Shown one piece after another: positions 1 to 7,057 of a stretch of 8,535 nucleotides of DNA. The translations under genes were made by a program, and so were the position numbers. Below the pieces are notes generated by a model. It was not told where the DNA came from. It saw only the letters and a program-made list of their open reading frames with translations, and did not search any database. Origin of the DNA: Verrucomicrobiota bacterium (GTDB lineage Bacteria > Verrucomicrobiota > Verrucomicrobiia > Verrucomicrobiales > DEV007); the NCBI GenBank assembly GCA_013152075.1, contig JAADHD010000397.1:1-8535 (forward strand), given 5' to 3'. Position 1 is the first letter of the stretch. Each line of letters opens with the position of its first letter.

Positions 1-123
1 ATTGCCCTGATAGACAATCTCGTCAAAGAAGAGTTTTTGTCTCAGCCCCACGCCGACCAGCTACATGTAGAAACCAACTTCGACACATTGTTGACTCGAC
101 TGGAAAACATGGCGACCGGCTGA
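1..123 (+). CDS. 3' end of an unidentified gene (partial)
   Basis: An open frame enters from the left edge in frame 1 and ends at a TGA at 121-123, giving the last 40 residues of a protein (ending ...LLTRLENMATG). The residues are a normal mix for a soluble protein, with a charged, helix-compatible end and no membrane segment. The pattern HADQLHVETN followed by a short amphipathic helix vaguely resembles the C-terminal end of small P-loop kinases, but that is too little to name it. It runs convergently towards ribF, whose stop lies 46 nt away, so it is not part of the minus-strand operon. That it is coding rests only on the uninterrupted frame up to the edge and the sensible convergent layout. 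The function is unknown. Confidence 0.5.
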   Translation: MALIDNLVKEEFLSQPHADQLHVETNFDTLLTRLENMATG

Positions 124-169
124 TTCAATCTCCCCTTCAAACTGTTGCATTTTTCAGATAAGATCGCAC

Positions 170-1114
170 TCAAGCTTGAAGCTCAAGCTGTCTGACCTGC
201 ATTTCATCCGCCGCAATCTGAGTTTTTAGCTCTTCCAATCCATCGAATTTCTGCTCTTCTCTGAGGAATTTCACGAAGGTGATTTCTAAATCTTCTCCGT
301 AAATTTCCTGTTCAAAATCCAACAAATACACCTCGAGAAGGCGCAGCCCCTGTTCGCCCTCTACCGTTGGTCTATGTCCCAGGTTAGCCAATCCGATATG
401 CCTGTCACCCTTACCGGAATCGAGCGCCACCCTAACAGCATAAACTCCACTGGGAGGCAATTTTTCGTTATGAACACTCAAGTTCGCCGTTGGATAACCA
501 ATGGTCCGCCCCAGTCGCTTTCCCTCCACCACTGTGCCCAGAACGGTGTATTTCCTCCCCAACAAACCCTCTACTATGGAGAAATCCCCCTTCTCCACTG
601 CCTGGCGGATCAAAGTGCTACTGATAACTTGCCCTTCCGCACGCACCGAAGGAACCCCCACCGCATCAAAACCCAGTTCGTCTCCCAGACGGCTTAACAG
701 TTCCAAATCACCTGAGCGCTTATACCCAAAGCTCCAATCACTGCCCACGGTAATCTGACGCAAATCCTGACAAGCACTCGCTAATTGAGCCACAAACTCG
801 TCTGCAGGAATGCGTGAAAAGGGTTCATCAAAATGAATCAATAACACCTGATCAACCCCTAATCGCTCCAGTAAAACCATCTTATGCCGAGTTGAAGTAA
901 GCAAACGAGGAACAGGACCGGAAGACAATGCCGCTCTTGGGTGAGGATCAAAAGTTATGACAACCGCTATACCCCCAGCGTTCGCAGCGGCATCAACCGC
1001 ACATCCAATCACCTCCTGATGCCCCTTGTGAAGACCATCAAATACCCCGATCGCCAGATACGTCGCCCCGGAAATACTGCTCAAGGACTTGATGTCATTA
1101 ATTAATTCCATCAT
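170..1114 (-). CDS. ribF: Bifunctional riboflavin kinase / FAD synthetase
   Basis: This cytoplasmic enzyme phosphorylates riboflavin to FMN and then adenylylates FMN to FAD. The 314 residues match the family's usual length. The N-terminal nucleotidyltransferase domain shows GVFDGLHKGH (residues 23-32, the HIGH-like ATP site), TFDPHP (54-59), GSDWSFGYKRSGD (124-136) and SSTLIR (165-170). The C-terminal flavokinase domain shows GRTIGYPTANL (202-212) with the metal/ATP-binding PTAN, SGVYAVRV (222-229), GLANLGHRPTVEG (241-253) and Glu261 in LLEVYLLDF, the expected catalytic base. Two adjacent ATGs (1112-1114 and 1109-1111) can start the protein. AAGGA lies 8 nt before the first, so that one is chosen. 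It is the last gene of the nusA operon, 71 nt after truB. No FMN riboswitch is visible in that gap, so expression probably follows the operon. Confidence 0.96.
   Translation of the reverse strand: MMELINDIKSLSSISGATYLAIGVFDGLHKGHQEVIGCAVDAAANAGGIAVVITFDPHPRAALSSGPVPRLLTSTRHKMVLLERLGVDQVLLIHFDEPFSRIPADEFVAQLASACQDLRQITVGSDWSFGYKRSGDLELLSRLGDELGFDAVGVPSVRAEGQVISSTLIRQAVEKGDFSIVEGLLGRKYTVLGTVVEGKRLGRTIGYPTANLSVHNEKLPPSGVYAVRVALDSGKGDRHIGLANLGHRPTVEGEQGLRLLEVYLLDFEQEIYGEDLEITFVKFLREEQKFDGLEELKTQIAADEMQVRQLELQA
173..189. repeat. Short inverted repeat at the 3' end of ribF
   Basis: AGCTTGA (173-179) and TCAAGCT (183-189) are perfect inverted copies three bases apart, inside the last codons of ribF. 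No T-run follows on the minus strand. It could act as a weak 3' stem of the operon transcript, but it is not a convincing terminator. The 46-nt gap to the convergent plus-strand gene (124-169) shows nothing else apart from TTTTT at 150-154, which has no stem in front of it on the plus strand. Confidence 0.35.
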
Positions 1115-1185
1115 TCCTGCTTTCCTTCTTATACACCGACCGCCTCAACCTGCACGCTGGGTCTCGCTTTCAATGCCTCTACCTT

Positions 1186-1902
1186 TTATGCACCACGCAT
1201 TCTCGACACTTCGGGCAAACTGATAAGAGCCTCGATCACTTCATCCCGTTTACCGCTCTTTAACTGATCAAAACTCACGGCACTACTCAAATCAAACTTC
1301 CCTGATCGCGTTCTGCGTAGTTTCTGTAAATGGCCTCCGCAGCCCAGCTTATCACCAATATCATGCGCATAGGTTCGCACGTAAAAACCTTTACTGCATT
1401 TCACCGTAAAGTCGATTTCAGGCACTTCTATTCGATCAATCCTATTACTGTACACGTATACCAGACGCGGATCCCGCTTCACCGTTTTCCCCTGCCTAGC
1501 TAACTTGTAGAGCGGAACACCATTCTGTTTGATCGCTGACACCATCGGCGGAATTTGATGGAAATCTCCTTTGAACTGATCAAAAGCCGCCTTGATGTCG
1601 TCATCTGAAAAATCCGGAACTTCTTTTTCTTCAAGATACTCCCCTTCTGCATCCTGGGTACTCGTTGTAATGCCAAGTTTAATTGTACCAACATACTCCT
1701 TATCCTCACTCATCAGAAGATCCTGGATTTTAGTAGCTTTACCTACAACCAGAATCAGTAATCCCGTCGCCATGGGGTCAAGGGTCCCACAATGACCGAT
1801 TTTTTTGATATTTAGACACTTACGAGCGACCGCTACCACATCATGCGATGTCATATCAGGTCCCTTATCTACCAGCAGTACTCCGTTAATTGATGTTTCC
1901 AT
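1186..1902 (-). CDS. truB: tRNA pseudouridine-55 synthase, short form without PUA domain
   Basis: TruB isomerises U55 in the T-loop of tRNAs to pseudouridine. The 238-residue protein has the family core: GVLLVDKGPDMTSHDVV (residues 7-23), GHCGTLDPMATG (36-47) with the catalytic Asp42, the EYVGTIKLG strand, the QIPPMVSAIKQNG segment with the LYKLARQG stretch after it, and the GFYVRTYAHDIG motif followed by LRRTRSG. The usual DKPxGMTS motif reads DKGPDMTS here. The protein ends soon after the catalytic core and so lacks the C-terminal PUA-type RNA-binding domain of the roughly 314-residue E. coli enzyme. Short forms are known in other bacteria, so this need not be a truncation. The ATG lies 17 nt inside the end of the upstream nrnA-like gene with only a weak GAAG six bases before it, which suggests translational coupling. 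Confidence 0.95.
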   Translation of the reverse strand: METSINGVLLVDKGPDMTSHDVVAVARKCLNIKKIGHCGTLDPMATGLLILVVGKATKIQDLLMSEDKEYVGTIKLGITTSTQDAEGEYLEEKEVPDFSDDDIKAAFDQFKGDFHQIPPMVSAIKQNGVPLYKLARQGKTVKRDPRLVYVYSNRIDRIEVPEIDFTVKCSKGFYVRTYAHDIGDKLGCGGHLQKLRRTRSGKFDLSSAVSFDQLKSGKRDEVIEALISLPEVSRMRGA

Positions 1903-2890
1903 TTATTACTTCGTCAACACGTTTTAAAAATCGTAAAGCAGCTTCTTCAATAGGGCCACTCATTCTAGTGCCTGCCGCCAACTGATGTCCTCCACCACCA
2001 AACTCCCCGCAAATAGCACCAACATCAGCCTCTGGAGTTTTTGACCGGGCACTGACCCGGATTTTACCGTCTTCGAGTTCTTCAAAAAACACCGCCACGA
2101 TCACCGAATCGATCGACCGAATCACATCGATCAACCCTTCCGTATCGGAAGGCTCAACTCCAAACTCCTCTATGACCGATCGTTTTAATTTCCAGCTGGC
2201 CACGCGGCCTTCACTGCCAATCTCAAATTCCTGAAGCAATTCCCTCAAGGCATAAATTCTACTCAAGGGGTAAGACTCGTACAGGGATTGAGAAATCCCG
2301 CCAACATCTACTCCCGCGCGCGCCAATTGACTTGCCACCTCAAAAGTATACTCCGTGGTGTTCGGGAAACGAAAAGACCCTGTATCTGTAGAAATTCCAG
2401 CCCAGATATTGTCTCTCATCACCTCATCCAGCTTCCAGCCCATAGCCTCAATCAGATCAAAAACAATTTCGCCAGTAGCTGGCGCTTCGACATCAATATA
2501 ATTCACATCTCCATACCCAGGATTGCTGATGTGATGATCAATGTTGACCAGCGTTCCCCGCTCTTCAAATGCATCCCATACCGACTTGCCAACCCGTTCT
2601 TCCGCGGCGGTGTCCAGAGCAACCGTCACATCCACACACAGCGGCGAGTTCAAATCCGAAGGGATCATGACCATCGAACTTTGCGGAAGAAATTTGAGCG
2701 AGCTAGGAACTCCATCCTGGTTCACGACTGTCACCTCCTTGCCAAGATTGAGCAAAGCCCGGGCCAGAGCCAGAGCTGACCCAATCGCATCGCCATCCGG
2801 CCGCATGTGACTAAGGACAGCTATTTTATCAGCCGCCAACAACATTTCGCCGACTTTCCGTAAAGACTGTTGTTTATCAATCCCGCTCAT
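1886..2890 (-). CDS. nrnA: DHH/DHHA1-family phosphoesterase, NrnA-like (oligoribonuclease / pAp phosphatase)
   Basis: Enzymes of this family use two metal ions to degrade very short RNAs, linear dinucleotides or 3'-phosphoadenosine 5'-phosphate in the cytoplasm. Which of these is the substrate here cannot be read from the sequence. The 334 residues show the DHH-domain metal ligands in HMRPDGDAIGS (residues 28-38), VALDTA (90-95, with Asp93), NIDHH (116-120) and STDTGSFRFPNTT. The DHHA1 domain ends with the substrate-binding GGGGHQLAAG (about 298-307). The frame stays open upstream to an ATG at 2995, but the extra 35 residues are a Cys/Arg-rich out-of-frame reading of rbfA. The ATG at 2888-2890 follows GAAGAAAG and gives the family's normal N-terminus. 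It overlaps rbfA by 14 nt and truB by 17 nt. DHH genes at this place between rbfA and truB are common. Confidence 0.93.
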   Translation of the reverse strand: MSGIDKQQSLRKVGEMLLAADKIAVLSHMRPDGDAIGSALALARALLNLGKEVTVVNQDGVPSSLKFLPQSSMVMIPSDLNSPLCVDVTVALDTAAEERVGKSVWDAFEERGTLVNIDHHISNPGYGDVNYIDVEAPATGEIVFDLIEAMGWKLDEVMRDNIWAGISTDTGSFRFPNTTEYTFEVASQLARAGVDVGGISQSLYESYPLSRIYALRELLQEFEIGSEGRVASWKLKRSVIEEFGVEPSDTEGLIDVIRSIDSVIVAVFFEELEDGKIRVSARSKTPEADVGAICGEFGGGGHQLAAGTRMSGPIEEAALRFLKRVDEVINGNIN

Positions 2891-3272
2891 CACTTTCTTC
2901 AGACCGATCCGGTTCATCATCCGGCGCAGCGGTTTCCTCCTCGGCGATTTCCTCCAACAAGGACAACACCCTGACTCCTCTTTCAATCGAGTCATCAGAG
3001 CAGAACTCCAGACGTGGGGTAAATTTCATCGTCACTCGCTTGCCGATGTAACTCTGCATCGCCACACGATTATGGTTCAACTTATCAATAGCGGCCTGGA
3101 TGGATCTATCATCTCCAATGACCCCGATAAAAACCTTAGCCTGTTTCAAATTCGGAGTGATTTCCACACCATGAACCGATACCAACACTTTCGAAAATTC
3201 GAGCTCCCTGCTGATGTAGTTGCCCAGCTCACGCTTTAACAACTCATTTACACGTAAAAGACGTTTGCTCAT
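2877..3272 (-). CDS. rbfA: Ribosome-binding factor A
   Basis: RbfA binds the immature 30S subunit near helix 1 of 16S rRNA and helps late maturation, especially in the cold. The 131-residue protein shows the family's start (RVNELLKRELGNYISREL), the KH-like core with VEITPNLKQAKVFIGV, and the C-terminal signature RVTMKFTPRLEFCSDDSIERGVRVLSLLEEI. A strongly acidic tail of about 25 residues (EEIAEEETAAPDDEPDRSEESDERD) follows, and such tails vary between species. The ATG at 3270-3272 has AGGA ten bases upstream. The 3' end overlaps the start of the DHH gene, so the acidic tail and that gene's ribosome binding site share the same DNA. The 73-nt gap to infB (3273-3345) shows no convincing terminator or promoter. 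Confidence 0.95.
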   Translation of the reverse strand: MSKRLLRVNELLKRELGNYISRELEFSKVLVSVHGVEITPNLKQAKVFIGVIGDDRSIQAAIDKLNHNRVAMQSYIGKRVTMKFTPRLEFCSDDSIERGVRVLSLLEEIAEEETAAPDDEPDRSEESDERD

Positions 3273-3345
3273 GACTCTTTAATCCTGGCTGGGTGCAAAA
3301 GCGCACTTTACGCCTTCATCACAGTCTAATCTCAGCCTGCGTTTG

Positions 3346-5481
3346 TTAGAGCGTTTGGTCAACCTTCTCCAGCTCGTAACACTCAATGATATCCCCGGGA
3401 ACATAATCATTGAACTTGCCAAGACGGATACCACATTCCAAACCGTTGCGCACCTCCTTCACGTCTTCCTTGAATCGGCGAAGCGTTGCAAAACCACCAT
3501 CATACACCGCCTGACCACCGCGCAACACACGAGCTCGAGCTGTGCGTGCCATACGTCCGTCAATCACAACACATCCCCCGACTCGACCGGAAGAGAGCTT
3601 GAACAACTCTTTGACCTCAGCGTGTCCGATTACTTTCTCCCTGGTTTCAGGATCCAGCAATCCCAACAGCGATTCCTTCACCTGGTCGATCAATTCATAA
3701 ATAATACTGAAAAGCTTGACCTGAATCCCTTCGCGCTTGGCAATGGGCACCGCCTTTCCTTCAAGCTTGGTGTTAAAACCGAGAACCACCGCTTCCGACG
3801 CACTCGCCAGTAAAACATCAGATTCTGTAATAGGGCCCGCTGATGAATGGAGAATATCCAAGGATATTTTTTTCGACTCAATGTCTCCAAGAGCATTAAC
3901 AACGGCTTCAACAGAGCCCTGCACGTCACATTTCAAAATCAGCTTGAGCACTTTTTTATCACCAGCCTCAATATTCTGGAACAGTGTTTCCAGCGAGGTC
4001 TGAATCGGTTTCGCCAGTTTTTTCTGCCTCCGTTCACTCAACCGCTCTTCACTCAATTTTTTGGCGTGACGCTCAGAATCCATTTGCGTCAGCTCATCGC
4101 CTACATCCGGCAAACCGCTGAAGCCCAAAATTTCAACCGGCTCGCCAGGAGCTGCCGATTTCACCACCTGAGCATCAGTTCCCATCAAAGATTTCACTTT
4201 GCCCGAGTAGCTTCCACATATAAAAGGCACTCCGGCCTTCAATGTTCCGGACTGGATCACCACAATGGCAGTCGCCCCTTTACCTGGATCCATTTTGGCC
4301 TCAATCACCGTTCCGCGAGCCGGGCCCTCAGGATTGGCCTTCAACTCCATGATCTCAGCCTGCAAACACATGGCTTCAAACAAAGTATCCAACCCGTCAC
4401 CTGTTTTCGCCGATACTTCAACGCAAAGAGTATTGCCGCCCCAGTCTTCAGGAGCCAAATCTCGTTCTTGTAGCTGGGTTTTAACTTTCATGACATCCGC
4501 ACGCGGAAGATCAGTCTTGTTGATCGCTACAATAATGCCGACATTCGCTGCCCTGATGTGATCGATTGCCTCGATCGTCGTAGGCATGATCCCATCATCT
4601 GCCGCAATAACCAACACCACGATGTCAGTCACATTCGCCCCGCGCGCGCGCATCGCAGTAAATGCCGCATGCCCCGGTGTATCAATAAAAGTGATTTGTT
4701 TTTCTGACCGGGTGACAGAATAAGCCCCCACGTGCTGGGTGATTCCTCCAGCTTCACCATCTACTACTTTCGAACCTCGATAATAGTCCAGTAATGATGT
4801 TTTGCCATGATCCACATGCCCCATGAAAGTCACAATCGGTGGACGAGCAATCAATTCATCTTCCTCTACCACTTCCTCCTCTTCGGGTTCCTCTATAACC
4901 TCCTCAACTTTATGAACCCCCCCACCTTTTTCACGTTTTTCTTTCTCGAGAACAAAACCATGTTTAGCGCAAATCTGTTCCGCGACATCAGACTCGATTG
5001 ATTGATTCTGATTGACGAAAACATCCAACTCCATCAAATCTTTAATCAGAGCAAAAGGCTTTAATTCGATAGCCGCAGCTAGCTCTTTCACCACAATAGG
5101 TGGCTTCAAATTAATGATTTTAGACGGATCTATTTCTTCGTGCTCCTCATCCTCCCCCTCAGCGTCAGCGTCAATGCCCGCGTCAGCACCATCTTCATTC
5201 CCCTCACTCAGCTCGACGGCTTCACTTTCGACCTCCTCTGTCGCCTTGCGCCTCTTCTGCACCAGAGCATTGGATTGCGGTCCGGTCAGCGAGGAAAAAA
5301 CCGTTCCTTCTGAAGCATTTGCTCCAATCTGATCCTTCTTCCCCTTACTGCGACGCTCCGCTTGACGCTCTGATTCTTCAAAAAGATTCAAAGCATCCTT
5401 TTTTTTCTCATCTAATGACTTTCCGGTTTTCCCAGCGGTACCGCCCTTGTCTTGAGATGCGTCTTGTGTGTTCGATGCCAT
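3346..5481 (-). CDS. infB: Translation initiation factor IF-2
   Basis: IF-2 is the GTPase that places initiator fMet-tRNA on the 30S subunit and promotes subunit joining. The 711-residue protein begins with a charged, low-complexity region: Lys-rich to about residue 80, then acidic from 82 to 118. An IF2_N-like segment (about 124-178, IINLKPPIVVKELAAAIELKP) and a second Glu-rich linker (191-209) follow. The G domain has G1 GHVDHGKTS (221-229), G2 GGITQHVGAY (245-254), G3 DTPGH (267-271), G4 NKTD (321-324) and G5 SAKTG (357-361). Domains II, III and the initiator-tRNA-binding C2 domain follow, ending in the family-typical GLECGIRLGKFNDYVPGDIIE. The ATG at 5479-5481 has AGGA four bases upstream. 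It lies 66 nt after nusA, and neither ylxR nor ylxQ lies between them. Confidence 0.98.
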   Translation of the reverse strand: MASNTQDASQDKGGTAGKTGKSLDEKKKDALNLFEESERQAERRSKGKKDQIGANASEGTVFSSLTGPQSNALVQKRRKATEEVESEAVELSEGNEDGADAGIDADAEGEDEEHEEIDPSKIINLKPPIVVKELAAAIELKPFALIKDLMELDVFVNQNQSIESDVAEQICAKHGFVLEKEKREKGGGVHKVEEVIEEPEEEEVVEEDELIARPPIVTFMGHVDHGKTSLLDYYRGSKVVDGEAGGITQHVGAYSVTRSEKQITFIDTPGHAAFTAMRARGANVTDIVVLVIAADDGIMPTTIEAIDHIRAANVGIIVAINKTDLPRADVMKVKTQLQERDLAPEDWGGNTLCVEVSAKTGDGLDTLFEAMCLQAEIMELKANPEGPARGTVIEAKMDPGKGATAIVVIQSGTLKAGVPFICGSYSGKVKSLMGTDAQVVKSAAPGEPVEILGFSGLPDVGDELTQMDSERHAKKLSEERLSERRQKKLAKPIQTSLETLFQNIEAGDKKVLKLILKCDVQGSVEAVVNALGDIESKKISLDILHSSAGPITESDVLLASASEAVVLGFNTKLEGKAVPIAKREGIQVKLFSIIYELIDQVKESLLGLLDPETREKVIGHAEVKELFKLSSGRVGGCVVIDGRMARTARARVLRGGQAVYDGGFATLRRFKEDVKEVRNGLECGIRLGKFNDYVPGDIIECYELEKVDQTL

Positions 5482-5547
5482 TAAATCCTATGTTCCCTTG
5501 ATTAAAATACCAATAATCCAGTCCTGTGCAAAGCAACGCAATCACCG

Positions 5548-6936
5548 CTAAGCGGAAGCTTCAGCCCCCTCGTTTTCAGTTTCCGACGCTTCTTCTTTAG
5601 GCGCATCTTCCACTTGCTCGGTTTCGGCAGTAGCTTCAGTCTTTTCTCCAGCTTCCTCATCGACGGCAGGAATCGCCCCTCCCGAGGCTTTTTCATAACC
5701 CTCTTTAGCTTTTTCAAGAATCGTCGCCGCCTCTTCTGTCGGCACATCAATAATGCCCGCAATATCATCTGCATCGACAGAAGTCGCCAAAATCTCAAGA
5801 CTGTTGATTCCTCCACGAACCAATTCCAAAGCTTTCTCCAGCTCCAAGCCCAACGGCTCTGCCAGAGCCTCAGCCGCAGCCACTACTCGTGCTTCAAAAG
5901 CTTCGTGAACTGATTCATCTTTCTCCACCTGGATATCCCAACCAACCAGACGCGAGGTCAAACGAGCATTCTGCCCGCGACGACCAATAGCTTTAGCCAA
6001 CTCTTCTTCCTCTACCGTCACCTTGACCGAATGAGCCTCCTCATCCAGATCAATCGAACGGATCAGAGCAGGCTTGAGCGCATCCTGAACAAATTCCTTC
6101 ACATCATCGCTCCAACGAATGATGTCGACTTTTTCGTTGTTGAGCTCACGAACAATATTTTTCACGCGAGCACCTCGCAATCCCACACAGGCACCCACCG
6201 GATCCACCTTTTCGTTGGCGCTGTAAACAGCTACCTTGGTTCGATAGCCAGCCTCCCTGGCGATGCCTCGAATCTCGACCGTCCGGTCAGCAATTTCACT
6301 CACTTCAGACTCAAACAGACGTCTGACAAAATTCGGATGACTTCTTGATAAAATAATTTCAGGCCCACGGGATCCATTTTCCACTGCCACCACATAAGCC
6401 CGCAAGCGATCGCCGACATTGTATTCTTCCGTATTCACCCTTTCCCTCGATGGCATCACGCCTTCGAATTTTCCCAGATCCACCATCACATCAGAGCGCT
6501 CGAAACGTCTCACCGTGCCGCTGACAATATCCCCAGCACGATCTTTGTATTCGTCGTAAATCAAGGCTTTCTCAGCTTGACGCAAGCGTTGCAACATTGC
6601 TTGCTTAGCCGTCTGGGCTGCAATACGTCCAAAATCCTTCGGAGTCACATCAACTGCGATTTCCTGATCCAGCTCAGCTTCAGAGTTGATTCGCTGAGCC
6701 GTCGCCAAATCAATTTGGTCATAAGGTCGGGACACCGACTCCACTACCACCAAAGAAGCAGTCGCCTTGATGTTACCGTTTTCTGGATCAATATGAATCT
6801 CCAGACCTCGGGCAGGCCCAATACTTTTCCTCGATGCAGCCAAAAGGGCGCTCTCAAGAGCCTCGATCATGGTGGATCGATCAATTCCCTTTTCCTTCTC
6901 GTAATACTCAAAGAGTGCTAATAATTCGCTGGTCAT
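5548..6936 (-). CDS. nusA: Transcription termination/antitermination factor NusA
   Basis: NusA binds RNA polymerase and the nascent RNA and controls pausing, intrinsic termination and antitermination. The 462 residues contain the N-terminal polymerase-binding domain (1 to about 130, starting MTSELLALFEYYEKEKGIDRS), an S1 domain (about 135-200, GDIVSGTVRRFERSDVMVDLG), KH1 (about 205-275, VGACVGLRGARV with GLRG at 252-255) and KH2 (about 285-345, AIGRRGQNARL with GRRG at 318-321). A helical module (about 362-415, ELVRGGINSLEILATSVDADDIAGI) may correspond to one acidic-repeat/HhH unit. A disordered acidic tail (423-462) ends the protein. The two full acidic repeats of E. coli NusA are not present. 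The start fits the family N-terminus, although its AGGA lies only two bases from the ATG. It heads the operon, and rimP, its usual upstream neighbour, is missing. The leader in front of it carries a terminator-like hairpin. Confidence 0.97.
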   Translation of the reverse strand: MTSELLALFEYYEKEKGIDRSTMIEALESALLAASRKSIGPARGLEIHIDPENGNIKATASLVVVESVSRPYDQIDLATAQRINSEAELDQEIAVDVTPKDFGRIAAQTAKQAMLQRLRQAEKALIYDEYKDRAGDIVSGTVRRFERSDVMVDLGKFEGVMPSRERVNTEEYNVGDRLRAYVVAVENGSRGPEIILSRSHPNFVRRLFESEVSEIADRTVEIRGIAREAGYRTKVAVYSANEKVDPVGACVGLRGARVKNIVRELNNEKVDIIRWSDDVKEFVQDALKPALIRSIDLDEEAHSVKVTVEEEELAKAIGRRGQNARLTSRLVGWDIQVEKDESVHEAFEARVVAAAEALAEPLGLELEKALELVRGGINSLEILATSVDADDIAGIIDVPTEEAATILEKAKEGYEKASGGAIPAVDEEAGEKTEATAETEQVEDAPKEEASETENEGAEASA

Positions 6937-6960
6937 TGTCCTGCTGATAACCTGAGACAG

Positions 6961-6985
6961 AAAAGGGCGGGAATAAATCCCACCC
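6961..6985 (-). terminator. Terminator-like hairpin in the nusA 5' leader (candidate attenuator)
   Basis: Read on the minus strand, GGGUGGGA (6985-6978) pairs with UCCCGCCC (6972-6965) through eight pairs, one of them a U:G wobble, across a five-base loop UUUAU. UUUU (6964-6961) and then CUGUCU follow. This is the form of an intrinsic terminator. On the plus strand the same hairpin has a C:A mismatch and no U-run after it, so it points towards nusA. It ends 24 nt before the nusA start codon and downstream of the best promoter candidate, which is where an attenuator would sit. A terminator for read-through from the ABC gene some 380 nt upstream is the other reading. It is less natural because the tRNA gene lies between them on the other strand. 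Confidence 0.6.
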
Positions 6986-6995
6986 CACTTCCACC

Positions 6996-7015
6996 CCTAC
7001 GGCCGGCGGCCTAGG
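6996..7015 (-). promoter_or_regulatory. Bulged hairpin covering the leader ORF's last codons and stop
   Basis: CCTA (6996-6999) pairs with TAGG (7012-7015), and GGCC (7001-7004) pairs with GGCC (7008-7011). There is a single bulged base at 7000 and a three-base loop at 7005-7007. On the minus strand this stem holds the last five sense codons and the UAG stop of the 15-codon leader ORF, and it lies 10 nt before the terminator-like hairpin. A ribosome translating the ORF would melt it. Only the pairing is seen; a regulatory role is inferred. Confidence 0.45.
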
Positions 7016-7044
7016 TCATCCAAGTGTTGTACGTTGCCAATCAT
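6997..7044 (-). CDS. Candidate leader-peptide ORF (15 codons) upstream of nusA
   Basis: An ATG at 7042-7044 opens a 15-codon frame, MIGNVQHLDDLGRRP, which stops at TAG (6997-6999). The purine-rich GGAAGGAGAGG (7063-7053) lies just upstream at a workable distance: 8 nt from AGG, 11 nt from AGGAG. It is a much stronger Shine-Dalgarno sequence than the one in front of nusA itself. The peptide is too short to be an enzyme and has no signal or membrane segment. Its ending, Arg-Arg-Pro-stop, is the kind of sequence that can slow a ribosome. The ORF lies between the candidate promoter and the terminator-like hairpin, so a leader peptide that couples translation to attenuation is the obvious hypothesis. 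A short ORF with an SD can also arise by chance. Confidence 0.4.
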   Translation of the reverse strand: MIGNVQHLDDLGRRP

Positions 7045-7057
7045 AGAGGCAACCTCT
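7033..7057 (-). promoter_or_regulatory. Two mutually exclusive hairpins around the leader ORF's ribosome binding site
   Basis: GTTGCC (7033-7038) is complementary to GGCAAC (7048-7053), with a nine-base loop that contains the leader ORF's start codon. AGAGG (7045-7049) is complementary to CCTCT (7053-7057), with a three-base loop. The two stems share bases 7048-7049 and 7053, so only one can form at a time. On the minus strand the second stem ties up the 3' part of the Shine-Dalgarno sequence, while the first leaves most of it free. The pairings are visible in the sequence. Any switching behaviour is inferred. Confidence 0.35.

Noticed and set aside
1115..1185. FMN riboswitch or promoter in front of ribF
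   Set aside because: The 71-nt gap is too short for an FMN riboswitch, and no matching conserved segments or terminator hairpin are seen.
2288..2779. Plus-strand open frame of 163 codons inside the DHH gene
   Set aside because: It lies wholly opposite a clearly recognised gene, has no family motifs and no ribosome binding site of note.
2891..2995. A longer form of the DHH phosphoesterase starting at the ATG at 2995
   Set aside because: The additional 35 residues are a Cys/Arg-rich shadow of rbfA. The ATG at 2890 has a purine-rich site before it and gives the usual N-terminus.
3847..4473. Plus-strand open frame of 208 codons inside infB
   Set aside because: It is antisense to the conserved GTPase and domain II/III region of IF-2, and its composition (His/Phe/Arg/Ser-rich) is typical of a shadow frame.
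5545..5555. CCGC-TAA-GCGG hairpin over the nusA stop codon as a terminator
   Set aside because: The stem has only four pairs with a three-base loop and no U-run, and infB follows 66 nt later in the same direction.
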